Of a stretch of DNA of 64,000 bases, positions 23,477-32,793 are shown one piece after another. The notes below the pieces were generated by a model. The model ran no database searches and was not told the origin of the DNA. It saw nothing but the letters and a program-made list of their open reading frames with translations. Made by a program: the position numbers and the translations under genes. The stretch lies in the NCBI RefSeq assembly GCF_900114895.1, contig NZ_FOUO01000001.1, forward strand, positions 124,001-188,000. Direction: 5' to 3'. Position 1 is the stretch's first letter. The number at the start of each line of letters is the position of its first letter. The stretch comes from Ectothiorhodospira mobilis. GTDB taxonomy: Bacteria > Pseudomonadota > Gammaproteobacteria > Ectothiorhodospirales > Ectothiorhodospiraceae.

Positions 23477-23505
23477 ACCCCGGCCCGAGCCGGCGGAGAC
23501 CTCCC

Positions 23506-24390
23506 ATGATCCAGATCACCCTGCCCGCCACCGCCGACCGCTCCGGGATGGTGGAAGACGCCCTGCTGGAGCACGGGGCCCTGTCGGTGATGCTGCAGGA
23601 CGCCGGCGACGTCCCCCTGCTGGAACCCCTGCCCGGGGAGGAACCCCTGTGGCCCGAACTGTGGGTGATCGGGCTCTTCCCGCGGGAGACGGACATCGGC
23701 GCGGTGACCGGCGCCCTGGCGGCGCAGCTGGACATCCCCGCGGAGCACCTGCGCCACGAGGCCCTGCCGGACCGTGACTGGGTCCGGGCCTGCATGGATG
23801 ACTTCCATCCCATCCGCTTCGGCGAGCGCCTGTGGATCGTGCCCACCTGGCACGAGGCGCCGCAAAGTGACGCCGTGAACATCCGCCTGGACCCGGGGCT
23901 GGCCTTCGGCACCGGCACCCACCCCACCACGGCCATGTGCCTGCGCTGGCTGGACGCCCATCCCCCCGCCGGGCTGGAGGTGCTGGACTACGGCTGCGGC
24001 TCCGGCATCCTGGCCATCGGCGCCCTCAAGCTGGGGGCGCGTCACGCCTGGGCCGTGGACATCGATCCCCAGGCCGTGACCGCCACCCGGGAGAACGCCG
24101 AGCGCAACCACATCCCCGCCGGGCAGCTGGACCTGGACCAGCCGGAGGGGCTCCCCGAGGGAGCGGCATTCGACCTGACCCTGGCCAATATCCTCGCCAG
24201 CCCCCTGATGGCCCTGGCCCCCGCCCTGGCGGGGCGCACGAGGCCGGGCGGGCGCATCCTCCTGGCCGGGCTCCTGGACCGCCAGGCGGAGGAACTCCTT
24301 TCCACCTACGATCCCTGGTTCCACATGGGCGTGGCCGACCAGCAGGAGGGATGGAGCCTCCTGGAGGGCAGGCGACGGGCAGCGACCTGA
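23506..24390 (+). CDS. prmA: Ribosomal protein L11 methyltransferase
   Basis: SAM-dependent enzyme that trimethylates ribosomal protein L11. The 294 residues comprise an N-terminal L11-recognition domain, the linker DWVRACMDDFHPIRFGERLWI, and a Rossmann methyltransferase with RLDPGLAFGTGTHPTTAMCL and VLDYGCGSGILAIGALKLGA. NILASPL matches the N-[IL]-x-x-x-PL catalytic region. The accC-prmA-DUF3426-dusB-fis order is typical of gammaproteobacteria. Confidence 0.97.
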   Translation: MIQITLPATADRSGMVEDALLEHGALSVMLQDAGDVPLLEPLPGEEPLWPELWVIGLFPRETDIGAVTGALAAQLDIPAEHLRHEALPDRDWVRACMDDFHPIRFGERLWIVPTWHEAPQSDAVNIRLDPGLAFGTGTHPTTAMCLRWLDAHPPAGLEVLDYGCGSGILAIGALKLGARHAWAVDIDPQAVTATRENAERNHIPAGQLDLDQPEGLPEGAAFDLTLANILASPLMALAPALAGRTRPGGRILLAGLLDRQAEELLSTYDPWFHMGVADQQEGWSLLEGRRRAAT

Positions 24391-24469
24391 GGGCAGGCCG
24401 GCCCCGAAAGAAGGACCGCTTCGCCCCGCCACCGCCATACCCGGACCTGCCACGGGGGACCCGACCGTC

Positions 24470-25129
24470 ATGGATCCAGCCACTGCACCCCATCGGGACC
24501 CCGCCCACCTCCCCGTACGGGACGAGAGCCGCCCCAAAGAGGCGGCCCCTCCTCCGCCAGCGGGTCCACCCCACGACGCCCCGCTCCCCAGGGCCCTCCG
24601 GGAGGCACTGGAGGCCCCCCCATCCCGGCCCGGAACGGGCGCCACCCTGGCCTGGGGCCTGGCCTGCCTGGCCCTGATCCTGCTGCTTGCAGGGCAGATC
24701 CTCTACCATGAACGCCACCGCCTGCTGGCGATCCCCGCCCTGGAGCCCGGGGTGCGGGCCCTGTGCCGCCCCCTGCCCTGCGCCCTGCCGCCGCCCCGGG
24801 ACCTGGCGGCCCTGCGCCTGACCCAGCGGCGCATCCGCGCCCTCCCGGAGCGCCCCGGGATCCTGGAGGTGACCGCCGTGGTGGAGAACACCGCCGCCTT
24901 CCCCCAGCCGGCCCCGGTGATCGAACTTACCCTGAGCGACCTGCAGGGCCGGCCGGTGGCCGCCCGCCGCTTCTTCCCCGCCGACTACCGGCCGGGGGAG
25001 GCAAGCGGCCAGCCCCTGGCCCCGGGGGAGTCGTTCTCCCTGGCACTTGCCGTGCAGGACCCCGGAGCCCACGCCCCGGCCTTCGAGTTCCGTTTCCTGC
25101 CCGGTCCCCTTGGCGGCGGACGGCTTTAA
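24470..25129 (+). CDS. DUF3426 single-pass membrane protein without zinc ribbon
   Basis: Membrane-anchored protein of 219 residues and unknown function. A Pro/Ala-rich cytoplasmic N-terminus (1-50) is followed by one transmembrane helix (about 58-78, LAWGLACLALILLLAGQILY) and the conserved DUF3426 domain (VRALCRPLPCALPP onward, ending FRFLPGP). Family members between prmA and dusB usually start with a CxxC zinc ribbon. None is encoded here, and the 80 bp before the start contain no in-frame remnant of one. Confidence 0.8.
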   Translation: MDPATAPHRDPAHLPVRDESRPKEAAPPPPAGPPHDAPLPRALREALEAPPSRPGTGATLAWGLACLALILLLAGQILYHERHRLLAIPALEPGVRALCRPLPCALPPPRDLAALRLTQRRIRALPERPGILEVTAVVENTAAFPQPAPVIELTLSDLQGRPVAARRFFPADYRPGEASGQPLAPGESFSLALAVQDPGAHAPAFEFRFLPGPLGGGRL

Positions 25130-25189
25130 GCGCGCCCGGTCCATGGGTATCATGTCCGCCTCCCGCTCCCGTCCCCAAGCACCGCCCCC

Positions 25190-26176
25190 ATGCGCATCGG
25201 CCCCCACACCGTGGACCCCCCGCTGATCCTGGCCCCCATGGCCGGCATCAGTGATCTCCCCTTCCGCCGCATCTGCCGCCGCCAGGGGGCGGGCCTTGCG
25301 GTGTCCGAGATGGTGCACGCCGACACCCGCCTGTGGCATACCCCAAAATCCCGCCTGCGCCTGCACCAGAGCGGGGAACCCGACCCCCGCAGCGTACAGA
25401 TCACAGGGCGCGAACCGGCCATGATGGCCGCCGCCGCCCGCGCCGCCGTGGAGCGGGGGGCCGGCATCATCGACCTCAACATGGGCTGCCCGGCGCGCAA
25501 GGTCATGAGCAAGGCGGCCGGCGCCGCCCTGCTGGGGGACGAGGCCCGGGTGCGGGCCATCCTGGAGGCGGTGGTGGCGGCGGTGCACGTGCCCGTCACC
25601 CTGAAGATCCGCCTGGGCCTGGACCGGAGCCGCATCAACGCCCCGGGCATCGCCCGCATCGCCCAGGACTGCGGCGTACAGGCCCTGACGGTGCACGGGC
25701 GCACCGCCGCCTGCAGCTACCAGGATCCGGTGGACGCGGAGGCCATCGCCCGGGTGCGGGAGACGGTGTCCATCCCGGTGATCGCCAATGGCGACCTCTT
25801 CACCCCAAAGGACGCCCTGCGCATGCGGGCCATCACCGGCGCCGACGCCCTCATGGTGGGCCGTGGCGCCCGGGGGCGGCCCTGGATCTTCAGGCGCATG
25901 GCCCGCGCCCTGGAGACGGGGGAGATCCCGCCGGAACCGGGGCCGGAGACGGTGCTGGCCATCGTGCGGGAACACCTGCAGGCCCTGTACGGACTCCACG
26001 GCCCCCGGGCCGGGGTGCAGGTGGCGCGCAAGCACATCGGCTGGTACCTGCAGGGCCGTCCCGGCGCCGAGGCCATGCGCCGGGCCCTGCTGCAGTCCGA
26101 GGACCCCGCCACCCAGCTGGAACGGATCACCCGCTACTTCGAAACCCTGCCCCCAGGCGAGGACATCGCGGCATGA
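25190..26176 (+). CDS. dusB: tRNA-dihydrouridine synthase B
   Basis: FMN enzyme that reduces uridine to dihydrouridine in the tRNA D-loop. The 328 residues hold the family signatures LAPMAGISDLPFRRICR, DLNMGCPARKVMSKAAGAALL (with the catalytic cysteine near residue 100), KIRLGLD, VHGRTA and MVGRGARGRPWIF. The stop codon overlaps the fis start by four bases (ATGA), so fis translation is coupled to it, as in E. coli. Confidence 0.97.
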   Translation: MRIGPHTVDPPLILAPMAGISDLPFRRICRRQGAGLAVSEMVHADTRLWHTPKSRLRLHQSGEPDPRSVQITGREPAMMAAAARAAVERGAGIIDLNMGCPARKVMSKAAGAALLGDEARVRAILEAVVAAVHVPVTLKIRLGLDRSRINAPGIARIAQDCGVQALTVHGRTAACSYQDPVDAEAIARVRETVSIPVIANGDLFTPKDALRMRAITGADALMVGRGARGRPWIFRRMARALETGEIPPEPGPETVLAIVREHLQALYGLHGPRAGVQVARKHIGWYLQGRPGAEAMRRALLQSEDPATQLERITRYFETLPPGEDIAA

Positions 26177-26445
26177 ACCGAGAAGCCCCCCGACCCAGCC
26201 CCCGCGACGCAGCGGAACGCGAGACCCTGTCCGCCGCCGTGGCCCAGGCCCTGGAGGACTACTTCACCCGCCTGGACGGCCACGAACCGGACGGGCTCTA
26301 CCGCATGGTGATGGAAGAGGTGGAACGGCCGCTGCTGGAATGCGTCCTGCAGCAGTGCAACGGCAACCAGAGCCGCGCCGCCCAGTACCTGGGGATCAAC
26401 CGGGGGACGCTGCGCAAGAAACTGCGCCAGTACGATCTGGGCTGA
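26173..26445 (+). CDS. fis: Nucleoid-associated DNA-bending protein Fis
   Basis: Small dimeric DNA-bending protein of 90 residues that controls growth-phase genes. The C-terminal helix-turn-helix NQSRAAQYLGINRGTLRKKL is a near-perfect Fis signature, and the N-terminal half carries the dimerisation helices. It is co-transcribed with dusB. The stop codon lies inside a small CTGAGC-GG-GCTCAG hairpin that may help terminate the operon. It converges with prsT. Confidence 0.97.
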   Translation: MNREAPRPSPRDAAERETLSAAVAQALEDYFTRLDGHEPDGLYRMVMEEVERPLLECVLQQCNGNQSRAAQYLGINRGTLRKKLRQYDLG

Positions 26446-26506
26446 GCGGGCTCAGACCCGCCGCGCCACGGGGCAGGCCCCGGGCAGCGGCTGGGAAACG
26501 GCGTGC

Positions 26507-29305
26507 TCACGAACCCAGTCGCTCGAGCATCGCCTGGACCTGTTGCCGCTGGGGAAAGTCCTCTGCACCGGCCAGCAACTCGCGCAACACCGATACGGCT
26601 TCATCCCGCTGCCCGTTCCGTTCCAGGGCCTGGGCATAGTGGTAGTCCATCACGGCCGTATCGGGCAGGGTCTCTCGGGCCTCCCGGATCAGTTCCAGCC
26701 CCCGTTCCGGATCGCCGTGATCCAGCAGGGCCATGCCCAGGGTGTCCTTGATCTGGGGATCCTCGGGTTGCAGCCGGTGCGCCCGCTCGGCCATCTCCAG
26801 GGAACGGGCATCCCCCTCGCGCTGATAGATGTACGCAAGGTTGTTCAGCACCATCGCATCCTCTGGAAAGCGCTCCACCAGGATCTCATAGTCCTTCTTC
26901 GCGGCCGCCACATCCCCGGCCTCCAGCAGGCTGGTCGCCAGCACCAGACGGGAGCGGTGATCCTCGGGATGGTTCGCCAAATGTTTCCGCATCCATTCCC
27001 GAGCGGCCGTCTCCTCACCCATGCGGCGCAGGGCCTCGAAGCGCTTCATGGCCGACTCGTCGGTGACCCGAGCCCGATAGGAGGCCTCATAGGCCTGTAC
27101 CGCCTCGGCGTAGTCCTTGCGGGTGGCCAGAATATCCCCTTCCAGGAGATGACCCTGCGCACGTATGGCCTCCAGCTTCTGCATACGCCGCGCCAGTTCC
27201 AGGGCCTCGTCCTCCCGGCCCTCGCGGCGCTCCAGCCGGGCCAGTGCAAGCAGCGCGCCCGGGTGCTCCCCGTCCAGTTCCAGCGCCCGTTCCAGGGCGC
27301 TGCGTGCCTCGCGGGGACGCTCCGCCTGCACCTGGGCACGGCCCAGACGGAAATGCACTTCGGGTGAATCCGGCCGCAGTTCAGCCAGCCGGCGCAGCGT
27401 GGTGATGCCCTGGTCCACCTGTCCCTCGGCCAGTTGGGCCATGGCCCGCACCTCCAGCAGGGCAACGTTGTCCTCGCTGCCCTCAGGGGCCCCTTCCAGC
27501 ACCTCCAGGGCCTTTGCCGGCTCACCCGCCAACAGGCGATAACGAGCCAGGACGATGCGTGGCTCCAGGGCCTGGGGCGCGGCCTCCATGGCCCGCTGCA
27601 GATACTGCCCCGCCTCTGCCGGTTCCCCCTGTTCCACCTCGAACTCCGCCATGAACATCAGCAGGCGCGGGTCCTCAGGGGCGGCCTCCAGACCCGATTC
27701 TAGAACCTTGCGGGCCGAATCCGCCCCTTGCGTGCGCAGCTTCAGCACCGCCAGGTTGCGTGTAGCCGTGGTGTTGCCCGGATCCAGCCGAAGGGCCTCC
27801 TCCAGGGCGGCGACGGCCTCCTCGGTACGCCCCAGGGCCAGCAGGGCACCGGCACGCAGGTTCTGCGCCACCGGGGAATCCGGGTGTTTTTCGATGATGC
27901 GATCCGCCCTGGACAGGGCCTGTTCATGCTGCCCCTCCTGCAGCAGACGCAACACACCCGCCCACTTCAGGTCCTCCAGTTCGGGGGCCATCCCGCTGAG
28001 GGCCTCCAACTCCCGCAGACCGGCCGCGGGGTCCTCCCCCTGCAGCAGCGCCCGCGCCAGGTTCATCCGCGCCTGCACCGAATCCGGATCCACTTCCACC
28101 CGTCGGCGCAGCAGCTGGATGCTGGACTGGATATCCCCCTGGGAAGCATGCACCCCCGCCATCAACTCCAGGGCGAGCCGGTCCGCCTCGTTCTCCGCCA
28201 GGACGCGTCGCAGCAAGGCCTCGGCTTCCTCCACCTGCCCCCCCTGCATGCGCACCGCGGCCAGCAGGCGATTGGCCGCTGCGGATTCCGGGTTACCCCG
28301 GACATAACGGGTGAGATGGGCATCGGCCTGCTGCAGATTGCCCAGGGCGAAGTGGCTGGTCCCCAGGAAGAAACGGGCCGGCAGGTACCCCGGATTTCCC
28401 CGCAGGGCCTCTTCCAGGGCGCTCACCGCCGCCTCGTAGTCCCGCTCGTGGAAACGTATCAGACCCTCCACATAGGCGGTGGCTGGCAATTCCGGCCCCA
28501 GTTCCTTCAGGACCTCCAGGTCTTCCGTCGCCCCATCCCAGGACTCCCGCGCCATGCGGGTGAGGGCACGACGGAAATATCCCGTGTAGGGATTGGGCGC
28601 CGTCTCGGTCACCCGGGTATAGGCCGCCTCGGCCGCCTCCAGGTCCCCCTCACTGCGATGCAGATCGCCGAAGAGGGACCAGGCCGGTGCATGCCCCGAA
28701 TCCACTGCCAGGGCCTCGGCCAGTCGCGCCTTGGCACGGTCGAGCTCTCCCCGCAAGGCATGCACTTGGGCCAGGGTGGTCAGGGCCGCGGCATCATCGG
28801 GATCCAATGCCAGCGCCGCGTCCAGTTCCACGGTGGCCGCTTCCAGATCGTTCATCCCCACATGGGCACGGGCCAGCAACAGATGAAACGCCTGCGGATC
28901 CTCGAAAACCCCGGCCTCCCGGGCCTCCAGCATCGCGCGCGCCTCGCGGAATTCACCCAGCAGCAGGTGAGCTCGAGCCATGTAAAGCAAGGCATCGGGA
29001 TCATCCCAGCCCAAGGCACGGGCCTTTTCGAACTCCGCCAGGGCGGCCCGGGGTTCACCCCGCTCCAGGTGCGCCCGCCCCAATTCCCAGCGCGCCTCGA
29101 CGTGATCGGAGTTCTCCTGCAACAGGTTGCGGTACTCGATAATGCCGGCGCGCACCTCGCCGCTTTCCAGGAAGTCTCGGGCGCGCTCCAGGCGCTCCTC
29201 CTCGGTATAGCTGACCTGACCGCAGCCGGCCATCCAGAGCGCGCCCAAGACTCCCAGGCCCGCCAAGACCCGCCGCACGTGCCGGGTGAGATGCTGCTGT
29301 TCCAT
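26507..29305 (-). CDS. prsT: PEP-CTERM system TPR-repeat lipoprotein PrsT
   Basis: Large envelope lipoprotein of 932 residues, almost wholly tetratricopeptide repeats (over 20 copies of the A-x3-G/A-x2-Y/F-A-x-P pattern). The N-terminus has a signal peptide with a lipobox ending MAGC near residue 28. Length and repeat style match PrsT, which is found only with PEP-CTERM/exosortase systems and the PrsK/PrsR pair, both present at 41-46 kb. Its role is probably scaffolding in exopolysaccharide or protein sorting. It follows the acyltransferase gene on the same strand after a 224-bp gap with its own repeats. Confidence 0.9.
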   Translation of the reverse strand: MEQQHLTRHVRRVLAGLGVLGALWMAGCGQVSYTEEERLERARDFLESGEVRAGIIEYRNLLQENSDHVEARWELGRAHLERGEPRAALAEFEKARALGWDDPDALLYMARAHLLLGEFREARAMLEAREAGVFEDPQAFHLLLARAHVGMNDLEAATVELDAALALDPDDAAALTTLAQVHALRGELDRAKARLAEALAVDSGHAPAWSLFGDLHRSEGDLEAAEAAYTRVTETAPNPYTGYFRRALTRMARESWDGATEDLEVLKELGPELPATAYVEGLIRFHERDYEAAVSALEEALRGNPGYLPARFFLGTSHFALGNLQQADAHLTRYVRGNPESAAANRLLAAVRMQGGQVEEAEALLRRVLAENEADRLALELMAGVHASQGDIQSSIQLLRRRVEVDPDSVQARMNLARALLQGEDPAAGLRELEALSGMAPELEDLKWAGVLRLLQEGQHEQALSRADRIIEKHPDSPVAQNLRAGALLALGRTEEAVAALEEALRLDPGNTTATRNLAVLKLRTQGADSARKVLESGLEAAPEDPRLLMFMAEFEVEQGEPAEAGQYLQRAMEAAPQALEPRIVLARYRLLAGEPAKALEVLEGAPEGSEDNVALLEVRAMAQLAEGQVDQGITTLRRLAELRPDSPEVHFRLGRAQVQAERPREARSALERALELDGEHPGALLALARLERREGREDEALELARRMQKLEAIRAQGHLLEGDILATRKDYAEAVQAYEASYRARVTDESAMKRFEALRRMGEETAAREWMRKHLANHPEDHRSRLVLATSLLEAGDVAAAKKDYEILVERFPEDAMVLNNLAYIYQREGDARSLEMAERAHRLQPEDPQIKDTLGMALLDHGDPERGLELIREARETLPDTAVMDYHYAQALERNGQRDEAVSVLRELLAGAEDFPQRQQVQAMLERLGS

Positions 29306-29388
29306 GATGACGCCCTCGCATGTCGCTGATCCGTCCCCGGGTCATCCAGGCCCCGAGCCCGTCCCGGGTCCCCGCAGGACCAGTGTAG

Positions 29389-29413
29389 TCCGGAAATCCG
29401 GATCCATCCGGAT
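29389..29413. repeat. Cluster of CCGG-centred palindromes before prsT
   Basis: TCCGGA followed by two copies of the self-palindrome ATCCGGAT lie at 8- and 10-bp centre spacing, about 85-110 bp upstream of the prsT start. Such closely phased palindromes suggest a regulator site; no known motif was matched. Confidence 0.4.
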
Positions 29414-29529
29414 CACTCTCGGGGAGGACACCTTGAAGATCAAGCGTGGCGACACCCTGTGCCCACCGTACCGGGGCATGACAGGCGCATCATGGACACG
29501 ACAGCCAATCCGGCAACCGCCCGCCCGGC

Positions 29530-30483
29530 TCAGCCCATGGCGACCCGGGCCGAGTCCAGGTCCCGCGCGGCCTCGCCGGGAATGGCGGTCTTATGGGCCC
29601 CCGGGGACCCGCCATCCCCGCGCTGATCCCCGGAGGAGGCAAACCGGTAGGGCACTTCCCCCTGCAGAAACAACCGGGCCATATCCGGAGAGGAACGCAC
29701 GGCATGATCCACGGCCGTGTCCAGGTGGGCCAGATAGGGATAGCGGATGCCCCGGTGCTCACAGGGGACACCGGCCTGGGAAAATGTAAACCCCAGACGG
29801 CGGACCATCCTGGCCAGGGCCCGGTTCACCAGGAAGTACATGAAGGGAATCTCGTGATCGCGGCTGTACTCGATGGCGGCCCGCAGCATCACGGCAAACA
29901 ATTCGGAACGCTCCACGGGGGCCAGCCCCCCCTTGGTTTCCGGCTCACCCCCATCCACGTCAGGCCTATCATGCCTCTCATGACGCCCCAGGTACTCGCC
30001 GCCATCCGCCGGCCTGGACCGGAACAGCGGCACGCGCCGCCGGGTACGGCACCCCATACCTGCGGCCAACCGCCCTTGGATGTCCGAGCCCCATCGCTCC
30101 TGGCGCTGGACCGGTATCGGAAAGGACCCGGCATTCCCTGGGGCATGGAATCCCTTCGTGATGCAGATCCGGGACAATTCCGTGGCGCCGCCAGTGGACG
30201 TAGGGGCGTATTCCCGCCTCAAGCGGGTGAGCCGATGCACCGGCAGATGTCCTCCCAAGGGGTGCACCAGGCGCATCGCCCCCACCCACAGGCCGGTCTC
30301 CCGGTCCCGGACGGTGAAGGCGGTGGCCTGGGCGTCCCAGGGATCGCGTTCCTGCCCGTCGGGAAACTCCCCGGGATCCTCGAACCCCCTTTCCAGGCAG
30401 TACACCGAGTAGCGGATGGCGTGATGGATCCGTCGCGTTCCGGGCGTATCGGCAACGAAGACCTCGTAGCGTGTTTTGGACAT
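29530..30483 (-). CDS. PEP-CTERM/exosortase-associated GNAT acyltransferase (copy 1)
   Basis: Acyltransferase of 317 residues in the exosortase-associated GNAT family. Relatives of this family have been reported to act as long-chain N-acyl amino acid synthases. Recognisable parts are IRYSVYCLERGFED near residue 21, the acyl-CoA-site region VGAMRLVHP, an ELSRICI strand, and EIPFMYFLVNRALARMVRRLGF. A loosely conserved Arg/Gly-rich insertion fills about residues 125-165. The ATG at 30483 was preferred to one eight codons upstream. The substrate cannot be told from the sequence. A second, shorter member follows upstream in the same direction. Confidence 0.85.
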   Translation of the reverse strand: MSKTRYEVFVADTPGTRRIHHAIRYSVYCLERGFEDPGEFPDGQERDPWDAQATAFTVRDRETGLWVGAMRLVHPLGGHLPVHRLTRLRREYAPTSTGGATELSRICITKGFHAPGNAGSFPIPVQRQERWGSDIQGRLAAGMGCRTRRRVPLFRSRPADGGEYLGRHERHDRPDVDGGEPETKGGLAPVERSELFAVMLRAAIEYSRDHEIPFMYFLVNRALARMVRRLGFTFSQAGVPCEHRGIRYPYLAHLDTAVDHAVRSSPDMARLFLQGEVPYRFASSGDQRGDGGSPGAHKTAIPGEAARDLDSARVAMG

Positions 30484-30601
30484 GGCGGACACCCCGCGGT
30501 TGTACACGAGGCGGGATTACAGCATGCCGGGTTCATTGGGTCGGGAATCGGGTCACAAATCCCACCAAACCCATGAGGCAATGCGGCCATGCAACATCCG
30601 C

Positions 30602-30636
30602 TTTGTGACCGGCTACGGATTCCGAGTGATCACAAA
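30602..30636. repeat. TTTGTGA/TCACAAA dyad between the acyltransferase genes
   Basis: TTTGTGA (30602-30608) and TCACAAA (30630-30636) face each other across 21 bp, with a small CGG-ATT-CCG hairpin between. A third copy, TCACAAA, lies at 30553-30559. The dyad could be a hairpin ending the upstream operon or operator half-sites. Confidence 0.4.
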
Positions 30637-30654
30637 ATTCCGCGCAAAGAGGCC

Positions 30655-31383
30655 TTATTGCATCAGGCTCTTGTGCACGAACTCGTGCAGTTCCCGGATA
30701 TCGGGGCGCATGGAGTCCAGCACCTGCTGCACGGTGACGTGATAGGCCGCCCGTTCGCCGTGATACGCCATGGGACGGCCCACTTGCACGAAGGGAAACC
30801 CCGAGGCCTGGAGCATGCGGGCCAGGCGGCGCTCCATCATGACGAAGGCCTGCTCCCGACCCGCCTGCTTCATGAGGGAGGTGCCGGCGCAGAACAGGGC
30901 CAGGCCCAGCAGCGGGAAGGTGCGGCGCTCATCCTCCGTGAGGATGTAGTCGGCCGGGAAGCCGGCGGGGGTCTCCGACTCCCCCTTACGCCGGCGAAAC
31001 CGGGTGTGGACCGCCAGGCGGGAGACCTCACCGATATCGTCCCGGGGGAAGTGATCCGGCCGGCGCTCCGGGTGGTCCAGGCTCTCCCCGCAGAAACGCT
31101 CCAGGGGCAGCTGGAACCCGGGCTCGCCCGGCGGGGGGATGACCACACGGATGCAACCGGCGGCGCGCATGGTGGGCTGGTGCATGATGAGACAGTGGAC
31201 CGCATGGCCATCGTAGTCGTCCCGCTCCAGGCCGCCGGGGCAATCCTCCTCCCGTTCGTAGCCGAACTCACGGCAATAGACGTCGTAGCGGATGCGAAAG
31301 ACCTGCTCCAGGCGCTCCGGTTCCTGGGCGGGCAGCACCTGGAAGTACTCCTGGAAATGATGGACGAGACTGGGCGGGGACAT
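30655..31383 (-). CDS. PEP-CTERM/exosortase-associated GNAT acyltransferase (copy 2)
   Basis: Second acyltransferase, 242 residues and the compact form of the family. It shows FRIRYDVYCREFGYE near residue 29, the adjacent DDYDGHAVHCLI, AAGCIRVVIP for acyl-donor binding, and EVSRLAVHTRFRRRK as the catalytic-core strand. LFCAGTSLMKQAGREQAFVMME follows. Similarity to copy 1 is limited to these motifs, so the two probably differ in substrate. It starts 24 bp after the barrel gene and appears to be the third gene of the operon that begins with the LolA-like gene. Confidence 0.88.
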   Translation of the reverse strand: MSPPSLVHHFQEYFQVLPAQEPERLEQVFRIRYDVYCREFGYEREEDCPGGLERDDYDGHAVHCLIMHQPTMRAAGCIRVVIPPPGEPGFQLPLERFCGESLDHPERRPDHFPRDDIGEVSRLAVHTRFRRRKGESETPAGFPADYILTEDERRTFPLLGLALFCAGTSLMKQAGREQAFVMMERRLARMLQASGFPFVQVGRPMAYHGERAAYHVTVQQVLDSMRPDIRELHEFVHKSLMQ

Positions 31384-31407
31384 GGGCGGATACCTTGGTA
31401 CCGGGGA

Positions 31408-32793
31408 TCAGAAACGGGCGCGCCACCCCAGAACCCACAGATCATGGCGCTCGTGGAAGCCGCCCAGGGTCGCATCCTCGCCCTCGAAATGGTGATATCC
31501 GAGATAGACCTCGTGGGGCTCCCGGCCCACATAGGCCAAGCGCGGATTGAGATAGACCTCCCGTGGGTCCAGGCCGACGGCGAAACGCAGCCGGGCCTGC
31601 CAGCGCCCATGACCGAATCCCTGCTCGGCGTCACCGAAGAGAGTATAGACGTCTTTCGCGTCCATCAGATCCTCTGCTCCGCCCGTCCGGTGGGCACCCC
31701 CCAGTTGCAGGTTCACCCGCAGGTCGGCATCCCCCGGGAAGAACTCCACCCCCGCCACCCAGTCCAGGGCCGCCGTGGTCACCGGGCGCAGATCCGCCCG
31801 GGTGGCCGGACGGTCGCTGAGCCAGGCCGCCTCGAAGCGCCAGGTGGACAGGCCGTGGGCAAAGGCCAGGTCCCCCCCCAGGCGCCAGGTATAGGGATGC
31901 AGACCCTCGAAGGTCACCGGGGCAGCGGCCAGCACCGCCTCCGGGTCCGTCGGGTCGACCAGAAGGGCGCGCCGGGCGGCCGGGGTCAGGGCGTAGTAGG
32001 GGGCGGAGCGCCGGCTGCGCTGCACGCTCAAGGCATAGTCCAGCCCCGCGCCGGAATGGCTCAGGCGCACCCCGCCCCCACCGGATCCGCCGTCCCGGTC
32101 CTGCACCCGCCCCTGGCGCACCAGCGGCGCCAGCAGCGGGTCCGGCGCCATCCCCAGGATGCGGCCCCGGATACGGTCCACCGGGTGCCACAGGCCATCC
32201 CGGGGCGGCAGTTCGGCGGCGCGGAAACGGGGGATATACACCAGATCCAGACGGTACTCCCGGAAATACTCCTCCCAGCGCAGGGCCGGCACCGCCCGCC
32301 GGCGGTCCTCGAGATCGTCCAGCACCAGGCGGGTGAGGTCCTGCACCCCGAGGCCGTCCGTGGGGGGACGCTCGTCCACCCGCCCCCAGAGGATGCGCTG
32401 CGCCCCCACGGTGATGCGCCGGCGGGGATCGCGGTAGCGCAGGAAGGTCTCGTCGTAGTCCCCCTCGCCCCGGGCCAGACGGGAATCCCCGGTCTGCAGA
32501 TGGGCATCGAAGCGACCCCCGAGGCGCAGGGCCCACGGCCCGGAGAGCGGCACGTCCCATTCCAGGCGACCATGGAGGTAATGCACCGCCGAGACCGGGC
32601 CGTCCCGGACGGGGAGACCGGCCTCCAGACGCAGTTCCTTCAGTGGAAAGGGGGCCGTCCGCCCCGGGGCCGCAACCTCGGGCGGGGGCTCCGGCTCTCC
32701 GATCACCAGACCCTGGGCCCCCAGGGGCGGGGCCAGAAGGAGGGCCGCCAGCATCAGCCCGCGCCCCGACGCGGGCAGCGGCAGGACCGTCAT
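31408..32793 (-). CDS. DUF1302-like outer-membrane beta-barrel protein
   Basis: Predicted outer-membrane barrel of 461 residues. A signal peptide (to about residue 26) is followed by alternating amphipathic strands and a terminal aromatic residue (VLGWRARF), the usual barrel ending. Segments such as RYRDPRRRITVGAQRILWGRVDE resemble the DUF1302 family, found beside RND exporters. The start overlaps the LolA-like gene by four bases (ATGA). No channel function has been shown for this family. Confidence 0.75.
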   Translation of the reverse strand: MTVLPLPASGRGLMLAALLLAPPLGAQGLVIGEPEPPPEVAAPGRTAPFPLKELRLEAGLPVRDGPVSAVHYLHGRLEWDVPLSGPWALRLGGRFDAHLQTGDSRLARGEGDYDETFLRYRDPRRRITVGAQRILWGRVDERPPTDGLGVQDLTRLVLDDLEDRRRAVPALRWEEYFREYRLDLVYIPRFRAAELPPRDGLWHPVDRIRGRILGMAPDPLLAPLVRQGRVQDRDGGSGGGGVRLSHSGAGLDYALSVQRSRRSAPYYALTPAARRALLVDPTDPEAVLAAAPVTFEGLHPYTWRLGGDLAFAHGLSTWRFEAAWLSDRPATRADLRPVTTAALDWVAGVEFFPGDADLRVNLQLGGAHRTGGAEDLMDAKDVYTLFGDAEQGFGHGRWQARLRFAVGLDPREVYLNPRLAYVGREPHEVYLGYHHFEGEDATLGGFHERHDLWVLGWRARF

